Positions 8,401 through 16,999 of a DNA stretch of 64,000 nucleotides are shown here, piece by piece (the stretch's first letter is position 1; each line of letters opens with the position of its first letter). The position numbers and the translations under genes are program-made. This DNA comes from Acidilobaceae archaeon (GTDB lineage Archaea > Thermoproteota > Thermoprotei_A > Sulfolobales > Acidilobaceae). A model generated the notes under the pieces. It did not search any database. It was not told where the DNA came from and saw nothing but the letters and a program-made list of their open reading frames with translations. Location of the stretch: the NCBI GenBank assembly GCA_027037535.1, contig JALVZQ010000003.1, forward strand, positions 206,890-270,889. Direction: 5' to 3'.

Positions 8401-9069
8401 TTGGTGTTTGACGTGTCTTCATGCTTAGTGGTACCCGTGGGTGTGACTCTTCAAACGGTCATGGAGTTTGTTGAGGATCCTAGGATTGGCGAGGTTTCTT
8501 GTGTTATTGGCGTGACTGTTGAGGGTTTTTTAGACGTTAAGGAGAAAATCTTCAAGCAGCTAGAGGAACTAGTAGAGGAACTAGGTGCTCGTTTATATAA
8601 GATAGTTCTTAAACCGTTGAGTCCCGGTGACGTGGCTAGGATCATGGAGGTATTATTGGAGGAGTCTCCGGGGATTGTGGTTGTTTCCTTGCTTAGTGGG
8701 AGTCGTTACCTGTATCCTGTAGTTGTCCAGGCAGTACTCTATTATGTTATGAATAATAATGCCAAGGGCTATATGTTGGTTGGAGTCGAGGGCGGTGTGT
8801 CCGAGCTGGTTCCATTGGCAGGCTTCTATGTGTATAGGCTTGAGAGGAGGCAGAGAGTTTTGTTCGAGCAGATATATGGTATAGAGGGAGATGTTATACG
8901 TGTCAAGGAGGACTTGATAATGCGGTATGGTTATGGGAGGTCGATCTATAAGGTTATACGGGAGTTGGAGAGGAAGGGTTTGATCCTGCATGGCAGGAAT
9001 ATTATTGCGAAGACTTTTCCTGGAAAGGTATTGTATAGGCTTATGAAGTTGGAGGCTGGAAAGGGTTGA
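8401..9069 (+). CDS. csa3: Csa3-type CRISPR regulator (CARF domain plus winged HTH)
   Basis: Csa3 proteins sense a ligand through a Rossmann-like CARF domain and control cas or CRISPR transcription. Residues 1-130 alternate beta strands and helices (CLVVPVGVTL, GIVVVSLLSGS), and the last 70 residues form a winged HTH (YGRSIYKVIRELERKGLI). The start is uncertain: TTG 8401 gives 222 residues, with in-frame GTGs at 8404, 8413 and 8428 as alternatives. It is divergent from the cas operon and its TGA overlaps the cas6 start, so the two are co-transcribed. Confidence 0.85.
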   Translation: MVFDVSSCLVVPVGVTLQTVMEFVEDPRIGEVSCVIGVTVEGFLDVKEKIFKQLEELVEELGARLYKIVLKPLSPGDVARIMEVLLEESPGIVVVSLLSGSRYLYPVVVQAVLYYVMNNNAKGYMLVGVEGGVSELVPLAGFYVYRLERRQRVLFEQIYGIEGDVIRVKEDLIMRYGYGRSIYKVIRELERKGLILHGRNIIAKTFPGKVLYRLMKLEAGKG

Positions 9070-9899
9070 GGGCTTACAGGGCTATCCTCGAAGTTCATTC
9101 TGGCAGGCCCGTGTATGAGTTTACGGGGGTACATGTCAAGACCCTGATCTATGCGTTGGCCAAGGAGCTACGGATATTCAGGGGGATTCGGGGGATTGTT
9201 TCGCCTGTACATCTCTCTCCCCTGTTTAGAGTGGGCAAGGGCGATATGGAGTTGGGAGACCTTGCCTCCCCCATGTATCGATGGGAAAGGGAGAGGGGTG
9301 AATGGGTACTTAAACCTGTAGAGCTGGAGGGAGAATACATTTTCCATTTCGGCGGAGACGACGTGATAGCGTCTAAGATAGCATCGTATCTAGAAGAGCT
9401 CCGTTCGCCGCTGGCGGTGAAAATAGGCGATTCCATAGTTACTTATAAGTTAGAAAAGTTAGAGGACGTAACTGATTCCATACGTGAGAAGGTTAGTGTC
9501 GGTAACCGTGTAAGGGTCTATCTAAAGGCTCCGGCTATGATATTCAATGTTTTTACGCGGAGTAAGCTGCCTAAATTCAGTCCTTCCGCCGTCGAGGTAT
9601 TAATGGTGCCATATATGCTTGTCATTGGGGCGCAGACGTTTTCCCAGGGGATCCTGGACTCGTCCCTCGAGATCCTCGGCGGACTCGTGGAGACCTGGTA
9701 TAGTTTAAACACGTTGAGGCCTGTGATGATCCCATATAAGGGTAAGAGAGAGGTGGCATTGATGGGCCAGGTCACGTACATAGTGGAGGTATCGCCGAGG
9801 CATAGGCGTAGAGTGGAGGATATACTAGTTGTTGCCGAGACATCTGGCATCGGGGAATCCCGGCAGAATGGCTTCGGTACCGTGGTTGTACAGGCTTAG
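9066..9899 (+). CDS. cas6: Cas6-family crRNA-processing endoribonuclease
   Basis: Cas6 cuts pre-crRNA within the repeat. The 277-residue protein shows the two-RAMP organisation and ends with the diagnostic glycine-rich loop ESRQNGFGTVVV. Conserved hydrophobic strands precede it (EVALMGQVTYIVEV). The TTG start overlaps the csa3 stop (TTGA), so it is the second gene of the csa3-cas6 operon, transcribed away from the Cascade genes. No catalytic His can be fixed by inspection. Confidence 0.85.
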   Translation: MRAYRAILEVHSGRPVYEFTGVHVKTLIYALAKELRIFRGIRGIVSPVHLSPLFRVGKGDMELGDLASPMYRWERERGEWVLKPVELEGEYIFHFGGDDVIASKIASYLEELRSPLAVKIGDSIVTYKLEKLEDVTDSIREKVSVGNRVRVYLKAPAMIFNVFTRSKLPKFSPSAVEVLMVPYMLVIGAQTFSQGILDSSLEILGGLVETWYSLNTLRPVMIPYKGKREVALMGQVTYIVEVSPRHRRRVEDILVVAETSGIGESRQNGFGTVVVQA

Positions 9900-10866
9900 C
9901 AGGCTAGCGGTGCTGTATTCCCTGGGGCCGTGACCCAGGTAGTATTCTGTTTTTCTCGAACTCTTTGAGGTATCGTCGGCTATAGAAGTAGTAGGTTTTT
10001 CCATGCAGAGGTTTTGTATCGTGCAGTTTATAGATCAATTATACCACATATAGGATGAGAGAGTTTTAGCTGCATCATTTATTCTGTCTTCGACGGATAT
10101 GGTTGTTCCTTTTTGTTTTCCTGGTTTCTCGAAGGAGGCCTGTGTTCCGGATATGTGTTTTCTCTTTGATTTTTCTTATGGTATCTGTTATTCATAGGCA
10201 TGCTTGTGGCTGGTCGTCTATGATGGTGTAGACGTTGCAATCAGCTCTGTTAACCGGGGAGTTAACACCTGTTTCTGGGACAAAATCCTTCTCCCCAACA
10301 GAGACCTTCCTTCCAGCCGCAACACCCGTTATCCCATACCCCGGTATCCCCTCGGCCCTTATTAAGATGGCGAGAATACTTTTCATTAAAAAAGAGTAGT
10401 CTACTATTGCACGTGCAACCGGATGACTATTCTCCTGCTCAAGCAAAGAAGCAAGCCAAGTCCCCAGACTTTGGAGACGCAGATTCTCCGGCGGGAATGA
10501 TTGGAATACGGGCTGGATATATGGTTCGAGCTAATGTTTTTCCGCACACTAGTCGTCGTACTACTCATATTAATTAAGAATAATCCCTCAGGGCGAGTAA
10601 CAACGTAGCAATGAGCTCAGTCAGACGAATAGAGAGGAAAACTAGGAAGAGATAAGCAATAATAATACAGTAAAATAATTTTTCCGTCGAATCCATAATA
10701 GGATACCATTATGGTTCTCAAACCAAAAATTCTCCCTAGACCCAAATACATGTGTAGAAGACTCATATATCCATGGCTCTAGTTATACTCTCATCGAATA
10801 GCAAATCGATACAAGGGACTCCGAAAAACTAATATGAGGCAAAGACAACGAATCTATCAAAGGGGT
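9900..10866. other. Gene-poor stretch with decayed sequence between cas6 and tRNA-Ser
   Basis: No intact gene is convincing across these 967 bases. On the minus strand near 9905-10000 a short frame contains HGKTYYFYSRRYLKEFEKN, which reads like protein but stops quickly; it may be another remnant. A recognisable P-type ATPase fragment lies at 10192-10500. The rest (10500-10866) is AT-rich and shows only stops. The pattern suggests deletion or decay of former accessory genes beside the CRISPR locus. Confidence 0.6.
10192..10500 (-). pseudogene. Remnant of a P-type (P1B-like) cation-transporting ATPase
   Basis: The minus-strand frame encodes LEQENSHPVARAIVDY, the nucleotide-binding signature (HP motif) of heavy-metal P-type ATPases, followed by EGIPGYGITGVAAGRKVSVG, the next conserved block. 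Upstream in the same frame RLQSLGTWLASL extends the match. The fragment covers only about 100 residues of the roughly 700 expected. The phosphorylation motif DKTGT, the hinge and all membrane segments are missing, so it is a broken gene. The right boundary is approximate. Confidence 0.75.
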
Positions 10867-10954
10867 GCCGCGGTCGCCTAGCCTGGTTAGGGCGCCGGCC
10901 TGCTAAGCCGGTGGGGGAGACCCCGCGCGGGTTCAAATCCCGCCCGCGGCGCCA
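10867..10954 (+). tRNA. tRNA-Ser (anticodon GCT), CCA encoded
   Basis: The acceptor stem GCCGCGG pairs with CCGCGGC, followed by G and an encoded CCA (10952-10954). The anticodon arm CCGGCCTGCTAAGCCGG presents GCT, reading serine codons AGC/AGT. A long variable arm (TGGGGGAGACCCC) marks a class II tRNA, as required for serine. The T-arm carries GGTTCAAATCC. No intron is seen. Confidence 0.95.
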
Positions 10955-10955
10955 C

Positions 10956-10970
10956 AGGGGCTTTGCCCCT
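10956..10970 (+). terminator. Hairpin immediately downstream of tRNA-Ser
   Basis: AGGGGC-TTT-GCCCCT is a perfect 6-bp GC-rich stem with a 3-nt loop starting two bases after the encoded CCA. It is not followed by a T-run. It could aid termination or 3'-end processing, or be a scar of integration at the tRNA; the sequence alone does not decide. Confidence 0.35.
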
Positions 10971-11303
10971 CTATCCCTACGTTTTCTATATGGTCTGGTT
11001 TATACAGTTACTTAGGAAGCGTAATTCGAAAAGTAGCAGGTTTTCATGTTTTATAATTGTTTATTTATTCTGTGAATAAATAGATTTTTCATAAATTAGT
11101 GAAATTATTTATGAATATAATAAGTTTAAGGTATAGATAATTGTATTTAATTTAATGATATTTATATAATATATCTATCATACAATTAAATATAATATTA
11201 ATAGTGATATACATATAGTTGAGGGAAAATATTTTGTTTTCTATCAATGACATTTATATTTTATTTCAGTGTACAATCTTATCTCTTGGAGTGGTGTATT
11301 TGT
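10971..11303. promoter_or_regulatory. AT-rich upstream region of pgsC with inverted repeats
   Basis: This strongly AT-rich stretch has no convincing gene. It holds a 9-bp inverted repeat at 11062-11070/11074-11082 (arm TATTTATTC, 3-nt spacer), another at 11088-11096/11107-11115 (arm TTCATAAAT, 10-nt spacer) and distant AATTGTAT/ATACAATT arms around 11140-11200. Several TATA-like runs precede the pgsC ribosome site. Some repeats may be chance in such biased sequence. Confidence 0.4.
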
Positions 11304-11780
11304 ATGTATCTATATCTGGGAGTGTTTAAGGGGGACATATTAACAGCGCTTATCCTTATTATAGGGTTTCTAATAGGATTCATAGTATATAGTAAGTTTA
11401 AGGTTCAAATCGGGGGTGTGATAGCCACTCCTCTTCTGGTTCTCTACGTATTAAATTACCCAAAGTCAATAATAGTTTTCATTATAGCAGTTGTCATGAC
11501 ATATTTGGTTTTAGAAGTCTTAGTTGAAACTACACTAATGTATGGTAGAAGATTATATTATATTGGTGCAATTGTAAGTATAATAACAACATATATACTC
11601 ATGAAATATATAAGTATAGTGCAACCAGCATATTTCAGCATAATCCCGGCTATAATAGGGTATAATGTCTATCGTGAGAGTGAAAGCGTAGAAAACCTTG
11701 CTCGCTCAATTCTCATATGGTTACTCGAATTTTTATCTATCCTGGCTATAGCACTCGTTATAATATCCTTTGAGGGGTGA
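11304..11780 (+). CDS. PgsC/CapC-like membrane protein
   Basis: In bacteria PgsC is the membrane partner of the PgsB amide ligase that makes poly-gamma-glutamate. The ATG at 11304 has a strong site GGAGTGGTG 7 nt upstream and gives 158 residues, close to the 149 of Bacillus PgsC; an upstream ATG at 11247 would add 19 residues. There are four to five membrane segments. The segment LVETTLMYGRRLYYIGAIVS resembles the PgsC signature around LYGRR, and TYLVLEVLV the preceding helix. The stop overlaps the next gene's start. Base composition is more AT-rich than the neighbours. Confidence 0.7.
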   Translation: MYLYLGVFKGDILTALILIIGFLIGFIVYSKFKVQIGGVIATPLLVLYVLNYPKSIIVFIIAVVMTYLVLEVLVETTLMYGRRLYYIGAIVSIITTYILMKYISIVQPAYFSIIPAIIGYNVYRESESVENLARSILIWLLEFLSILAIALVIISFEG

Positions 11781-12907
11781 TGCTATTTAAAACATTTCAA
11801 ATAAGAAGGTTAGGGTTAAACGACTATAGATTATATCGTAGAAACTTAGCTAATTCAAATCATAGGATTGTTGTAGAGGGTATGAGAGGAAAATCTGGGC
11901 TGGTTGTAACACTTTATAAACTACTATATCGGAGAAACACAGAGATACTCGGGAAAATAACAGGGTTAGAACCAAAGATTTTTTACGAGGGAGAAATAAT
12001 TGACATAGACAGAGGTTCATCTAGAAAATTCTTCTTGGACGAGGAAAATGTGGGAATTATAACCAGGTATCCGGCGAAGATCTATATAGCAGAGAACCAA
12101 GCGATTACCCGTCTAACAATGAAGCATTTTCATAGAATATACAAACCCGATATAATAGTGATTCCAAACGTACGCTATGAACATATGGAAGGTCTTGGGG
12201 AAACAATAAGAGAAATAGCAGAGGCATTTGCTCTAGGATTCAGAAACACTAAATATGTTTTTTATGCTAAGTCTACTGAGAAATATGATGGAGAAGTCGA
12301 AAAAATATTCAGGAAATATACCAATAAATATGGAGTCAATCTTATAACTATAGACATACCGGAAAAAGAGAGAGAACTACCAGCTATTGAGCGAATATAT
12401 CTATCAGAAGTTATTCTAAAACATTTAGGTTTTAAAATAACCGAAGAGGAGAAAAAAGAGATATATAACGCCATAACAGAGAGTCTTAAGCCATCAATGT
12501 CTCCACTTGGAATCGAATGGTATGATGCAAGTAAAGTAAACGATCCGGAATCTACAGAGCTAGTGATAAAATACCTCCTCAGTAGAACTAATAAACCAAT
12601 ATACATTTTTGCATATTTAAGGAAAGACAGAGTTGACAGGACACAGGCTTTCCAATTATATTTCGAGAATCTTAGTAAAAATGACAGGATTAAAAAAGTA
12701 TGGGTTGCTGGAGCGTATCGTAGACTAATTCTTAAGAGGCTAGGAGAAAAAGGAGAAGCCATTAATGAGGAAGATATTATAAGAATAGTAAATATAGTAA
12801 GAAGCCATAATGGAATGCTAATTTTAGCAGTTAACGGGGTGAATCCATTCGTAGACAAAGTAAGAGGTATTCTCTCAGGATCAGAGTCTTTCAGTAGGAA
12901 TAATTAA
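11777..12907 (+). CDS. PgsB/CapB-like amide ligase (Mur-ligase-type P-loop)
   Basis: PgsB/CapB is the ATP-dependent ligase that joins glutamates through gamma-carboxyls. The 376 residues match the family length (about 390). The N-terminal segment RIVVEGMRGKSGLV (P-loop GMRGKSG, 35-41) followed by LGKITGLEP reproduces the CapB pattern GTRGKS...KTTGT. A conserved AENQAITRL and IVIPNVRYEHMEGLG follow, comparable to the CapB segment with the DHxxxxG ligand loop. The start is GTG 11777 or ATG 11780, both overlapping pgsC. PgsA/CapA is absent nearby, so the real polymer or product is unknown. Confidence 0.75.
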   Translation: MMLFKTFQIRRLGLNDYRLYRRNLANSNHRIVVEGMRGKSGLVVTLYKLLYRRNTEILGKITGLEPKIFYEGEIIDIDRGSSRKFFLDEENVGIITRYPAKIYIAENQAITRLTMKHFHRIYKPDIIVIPNVRYEHMEGLGETIREIAEAFALGFRNTKYVFYAKSTEKYDGEVEKIFRKYTNKYGVNLITIDIPEKERELPAIERIYLSEVILKHLGFKITEEEKKEIYNAITESLKPSMSPLGIEWYDASKVNDPESTELVIKYLLSRTNKPIYIFAYLRKDRVDRTQAFQLYFENLSKNDRIKKVWVAGAYRRLILKRLGEKGEAINEEDIIRIVNIVRSHNGMLILAVNGVNPFVDKVRGILSGSESFSRNN

Positions 12908-12918
12908 TTCTCAGTAGG

Positions 12919-13146
12919 TTAATTATTCTCTTTTTCTAGGCATCTTAGTACTAGTGCTAGTAGTATTGGTTCGAGGGGGTCGTGCATAGGGGTATACCTG
13001 TAGGCGTCGACTATATCGTATACTTTTTCTAGGGCTTCTAGTAGCAGTTCTCGGTCCCGGGGATTTTTCAGATGGTGTGCTAGCCTTCGTAGGCGTTTGA
13101 GCTCTTCCTCTACAGGTATTCTAGTAGATGGCGCTGTCCGTCCCAT
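12919..13146 (-). CDS. Small helical protein of unknown function beside the RadA-like gene
   Basis: The 75-residue charged protein is predicted to be mainly two or three helices (EEELKRLRRLAHHLK, RELLLEALEKVYDIVDAY). No family is recognised. Its ATG lies inside the end of the RadA-like gene (37-nt overlap, other frame), so the two are probably translated from one message and may act together. It converges on the PgsB-like gene. Confidence 0.6.
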   Translation of the reverse strand: MGRTAPSTRIPVEEELKRLRRLAHHLKNPRDRELLLEALEKVYDIVDAYRYTPMHDPLEPILLALVLRCLEKENN

Positions 13147-13766
13147 CTAAATCCCACCTCAAGCTCAGACATAGGCACAGTTATAGACCTGGGTACTGGG
13201 CGGGCGACGTGTTTTACTAGTGTCGCGTACAGTCCTCGGGCCCTCGCTACGAGTCTTACTATAACGTGTACTGTGTGGTGGTGGAATTGCCCGCCCTCGG
13301 GGAATTTGCCCTTGCCCATCCTGGTCGACTGGTTGAAGACAAGCACGTAGCGGTCGTGTAGCGATGCTTCTTTTAGCGCGGATGTTATAGGTGTGAGCTT
13401 GTCGTAGCTTGTCCAGCTCCGGGGCGCGTAGAGGTATGGGTTGGAGACTATGATTGTGTGTGAGCCTGTGGAGACGGCTTCCCTGATGAGGCCGGGAACG
13501 TCTTGGAGCCTGAATGCGCGGGCTACTAGTATATTGTCCTCGTATCCTCTCCTGAACCTCACGAGTCTCCTCAACAGGTACGGATCCAGGCCCCCGAACT
13601 CCTGGACATGGACAACTGTTACAGGGCCCCTCTTAGAGGCCTCGGCTATTGCATGGTGTAGTACTAGGCGGACGCCCTGCTCCCATCCATATAGCTCGAC
13701 TATCCATCCTGGCCTGACAGGGCCTATTAGGTAGTCGAGGCTTGGAACACCTGTAAGCTTCTTCAC
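13110..13766 (-). CDS. RadA/RecA-fold paralog lacking Walker A
   Basis: The 218-residue protein follows the RadA core. It starts TGVPSLDYLIG, then ELYGWEQGVRLVLHHAI where active RadA has the P-loop GxxxxGKT, then VLVFNQSTRMG (RadA TNQV strand) and PEGGQFHHHTVHVIVRL (RadA P-GG...H...R). The P-loop lysine is gone, and the Walker B strand reads TIIVSNP without Asp. It should keep the fold but not hydrolyse ATP. It starts with GTG and is divergent from the PolB2 gene 180 bp away, suggesting an accessory role for that polymerase. Confidence 0.7.
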   Translation of the reverse strand: MKKLTGVPSLDYLIGPVRPGWIVELYGWEQGVRLVLHHAIAEASKRGPVTVVHVQEFGGLDPYLLRRLVRFRRGYEDNILVARAFRLQDVPGLIREAVSTGSHTIIVSNPYLYAPRSWTSYDKLTPITSALKEASLHDRYVLVFNQSTRMGKGKFPEGGQFHHHTVHVIVRLVARARGLYATLVKHVARPVPRSITVPMSELEVGFRWDGQRHLLEYL

Positions 13767-13946
13767 TGTACCGGGTCCCCTCCGGGCTATCTAGGATAAG
13801 ATGATACTTCCCTGTTATAGGAGTCTCCCGATGAAGAGTCCCTAGCCGGGGACCCGGTATGCCGGGAGAACACCTTGTAGACCACGTGTATTAGACAGGA
13901 TACTCTCGGAGAAGCGGAGTATAGGATTGGAGCACTCTCTCCCACT

Positions 13947-16028
13947 ATGCAGAGACAGGATCTCGTATCGACGAAATACAACATTGATCCTTCAAAGAAT
14001 CCCCGTGGAGAGGCTAGAGGGGAAAGAGAGGTTTCACCGGGATTGGAGGGGGTTCTCTTAGACGCGTATCCTTCCAAGGATAAGGGACTAGAACTAGCTA
14101 TAGCCACGGAGAACGGAATAGAGAGGATAACATATAACGCCAGCTACAAGATCTATCTAAGACCCCTCCGTACCGAGCCAAGAAGAATCCTACGGGGTCT
14201 CGAAGCCGATGATATAGATGCATGGGTAGAGGAGTGGCTTCTCCCACCATGGTACGCTGCTAGGGGACAGATAATAGTACTAGAATCAAGCAGGTTAAGG
14301 CTCCTTACGAGTATCGCATCAATACTCCAAGACCAGGGACTAGTACGACAAGTCAATAACTATCCCGGGCCCCACATAAGGGCTCTATGGAGCCAAGGCC
14401 TAACTCCGGGAACAAGGATAGAATACTATAAGGGTAATTTAAGACTCCTAGAGGATCCATGGGACCCACTCTACCCGGTGCCAAGCCTCCGCATAGCCAG
14501 GATAAGAGCCTACTCCTGGCACGGGCCGGTAGTTGCGCCATGGGAAGAGCCCAGAGAGATAATCGCCGAGTGCTGTGGAGAAAGACGTATAACGAGGGAC
14601 CCGGGCGAGGTCCTAGACCTGTTAAGAAGCTGGAGACCGCACCTTGTAGATGCCAGAATACCTGATCGCTGGAGCCTCCCACTGGATCAGGGACCCGGAT
14701 GGTACTGGTACGATCCCGACAAGAACCTTGTCTCTCCCTGGGGACTCCTCGAATGGATGAGGGTCTCAAGCCTACCCTATAGGGAGGCGCACGGGGCACC
14801 TATCGGAAAAATACTCACCGCGGCCGAAGCACGCGAAGCCTATAAGAGAAGATACCTCATAGACCCATCTACTCCACGCTACGAGAAGCCTAGACTTGTC
14901 AAGAGACTCATAGACGCGGACATGGCAGGGGCAGCGAGGATCCCGCGGCCCGGGCTCTACTGGGATATAATACAGCTAGATTACTCGAGCCTGTATCCCA
15001 GCCTCATAAGCATCCATAATATCAGTGCTGAGACAGTAAACAACCCCTATTGTAGGAATACAAGGGAAGCACCGTTTATAGGGCATAGGATATGCGTCGA
15101 GTCCCGGGGACTAGTAAGCAAGGTGCTAGGAGAACTAGTACAGCGTAGACAAATGATAAAGGAGGCCAAGCCAAGGGATCCCCGGGTAAAGGAGAGGAGC
15201 GAGGCCCTGAAATGGATACTCGTATCAGGCTTCGGATACCTAGGATATAGGAATAGCCTGTTCGGAAGCATAAGCGCCTACGAGACAGTGACCGCCTACG
15301 CAAGGAGAGCACTGGCGATAGCGGAAGAAACCGCGTCCAGACACGGGTACAAGGTCATACACGCGATAGTAGACTCCATATTCCTAGAACCAAGAAACCC
15401 CAACATAAGCATAGAAGAGCTAGCCCAGGAGATAACGCGGAGAGTAGGGGTAAAGCTACGGATAGAAGCACGCTACAAGTGGCTCTACATTCCATCCACG
15501 ATGAAAGGCACCGGAGCCGTGAACAAATACTATGGATCACTCCTAGACGGGGGCATAAAGCTACGCGGGATAATGGCAATACGCGGAGACACGCCCCCAT
15601 TAATAGCGAGGAGTCAAAGAGCAGCGATAAACCTGCTGGCCAGGGCCAAGACCCCGGTGGAGCTGGAGGAGCTCGCAGAGAACAAGGTAGCCCCACTCCT
15701 AGAAAAAATACAGAGCCTAATAGAGTCCGGAGAAGCCCAGCCCAGGCTACTCGTTATAAAGAAGAAGCAGAGAGACTCGGAGAGACGCACGCCATGGCGC
15801 AGAGCGTCCAAGGACAAGCTAGTAGACTACGTTAAATATATTGTAACCCTCAGGGGTCCATGGCCAGTCTGGCAAGGCCCACCAGTCTCATACGATAAAC
15901 ACTATTATCTCAGACTATTATACTCGATGATCCAAGAGCTACCCTCCACCACTACAATAGCTAGGATACGGGAAAACCTGGCTGAAAAGATAATGGGTCA
16001 GAAAAGGCCAATTCTATCATCACCATAG
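13947..16028 (+). CDS. Family B DNA polymerase of the PolB2 (Dpo2-like) group
   Basis: The 693-residue protein has a family B polymerase core. Motif A is LDYSSLYPS (D345), motif B KWILVSGFGYLGY (K422), and motif C reads AIVDS (474-477) where active enzymes have DTDS, so the first motif C aspartate is replaced. The N-terminal 330 residues are short and show no DxE exonuclease motif. This altered motif C and lost exonuclease are hallmarks of crenarchaeal PolB2, a group implicated in DNA-damage tolerance. It is divergent from the RadA-like gene. The start is uncertain; the first 30 residues are poorly structured. Confidence 0.85.
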   Translation: MQRQDLVSTKYNIDPSKNPRGEARGEREVSPGLEGVLLDAYPSKDKGLELAIATENGIERITYNASYKIYLRPLRTEPRRILRGLEADDIDAWVEEWLLPPWYAARGQIIVLESSRLRLLTSIASILQDQGLVRQVNNYPGPHIRALWSQGLTPGTRIEYYKGNLRLLEDPWDPLYPVPSLRIARIRAYSWHGPVVAPWEEPREIIAECCGERRITRDPGEVLDLLRSWRPHLVDARIPDRWSLPLDQGPGWYWYDPDKNLVSPWGLLEWMRVSSLPYREAHGAPIGKILTAAEAREAYKRRYLIDPSTPRYEKPRLVKRLIDADMAGAARIPRPGLYWDIIQLDYSSLYPSLISIHNISAETVNNPYCRNTREAPFIGHRICVESRGLVSKVLGELVQRRQMIKEAKPRDPRVKERSEALKWILVSGFGYLGYRNSLFGSISAYETVTAYARRALAIAEETASRHGYKVIHAIVDSIFLEPRNPNISIEELAQEITRRVGVKLRIEARYKWLYIPSTMKGTGAVNKYYGSLLDGGIKLRGIMAIRGDTPPLIARSQRAAINLLARAKTPVELEELAENKVAPLLEKIQSLIESGEAQPRLLVIKKKQRDSERRTPWRRASKDKLVDYVKYIVTLRGPWPVWQGPPVSYDKHYYLRLLYSMIQELPSTTTIARIRENLAEKIMGQKRPILSSP

Positions 16029-16237
16029 GCCGATATGGTTCAACGATAGCTGGTTCATCACTCCAAGAACATAGATGCCTCGTATCTACGGTAATAATAT
16101 TATTAGCTAGGAGCTAGAGCCGTGTCTCCCGCAATGAATTATAACCGGGCTAGGGCCTGCTATAAACTGGACGAGGACTGTCCCTAGCCCCAAGACTATA
16201 CAGGCTACGAGTCATTATCCAGGGGTGCGTGTATCCT

Positions 16238-16969
16238 ATGGCAGGAGTAGAATTAGAGGTAAGGGAGAAGGTTCTACTCATAGTCTTCTCAGAGCCCGAG
16301 AAGTTCAATCCCCTAAGCACAGGTACTCTAAACAAGATAAGGCAAATAGTAGAATCATACCATGACAACCCTAAACCTCTCCTGATAACGGGGAAAGGCA
16401 AACTATTCAGTGCAGGCATAGACCTCTCAGAGGTAGCATCATCCACCTCTCCACAGGAGGCCCAGAAACCCTTCAAAGCACTCGTCGAGACAATAAGCGT
16501 CCTCCTCGAATATCCCGCCCCCACCGGGGTATACTTGAACGGCCCCGCCATAGCAGGAGGCGGAGAAATCGCCCTGGCAACAGACTTCATCTACGCCAAT
16601 CCCAAAGCCTGGCTACAATGGCCAGAAGTCAAATGGAACATCATAGCACCACTCTTCCTAGCTCTCTCCAAGAAAACAGGGCTCCCCCGGCTAGCCTCAC
16701 TCAACATGGATGCAGGAAAGATCCCGGCTGAGGACGCCTACAAGATGGGCATAGTATCAGGATTACTCCCGTCACTCGACGAGGCATTAAAGGCAATGGA
16801 GCAAGTCTACAACCTATACGTGTCTAACAAGTTCGCGTTTAGGATACTTCTAGAGGAAACCAGGAGCTGGAAGAAGACAGCTGTCACCGAGATAGCCTAT
16901 AAGCTGGTTGACGCAGCGGCCTCGGACGAGTTAATAGAGAGGGCCCGCCGCTTCCTCTCCAAGAAATAA
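16238..16969 (+). CDS. Enoyl-CoA hydratase/isomerase (crotonase) family protein
   Basis: Crotonases act on acyl-CoA thioesters through an oxyanion hole. The 243 residues show the first oxyanion-hole region GKGKLFSAGIDLSEV, the second NGPAIAGGGEIALATDF, and the substrate-pocket WPEVKWNIIAP. The Glu pair of classical hydratases is only partly kept, so isomerase or another activity is possible. ATG 16238 is chosen because AGGGGTG lies 10 nt upstream; a GTG at 16229 is too close to that site. It stands alone and may relate functionally to the acyl-CoA synthetase at 20-22 kb. Confidence 0.85.
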   Translation: MAGVELEVREKVLLIVFSEPEKFNPLSTGTLNKIRQIVESYHDNPKPLLITGKGKLFSAGIDLSEVASSTSPQEAQKPFKALVETISVLLEYPAPTGVYLNGPAIAGGGEIALATDFIYANPKAWLQWPEVKWNIIAPLFLALSKKTGLPRLASLNMDAGKIPAEDAYKMGIVSGLLPSLDEALKAMEQVYNLYVSNKFAFRILLEETRSWKKTAVTEIAYKLVDAAASDELIERARRFLSKK

Positions 16970-16999
16970 CTTTTCCTCCAAGGATCATAACACTCCCTT

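Noticed and set aside
9905-10010. Minus-strand frame with HGKTYYFYSRRYLKEFE
   Set aside because: No start or adequate length, and the frame ends at once; may be a remnant but is not strong enough to call.
14353-15817. Several long open frames antisense to the PolB2 gene
   Set aside because: Shadows of the high-GC polymerase gene; composition and codons are unlike genes.
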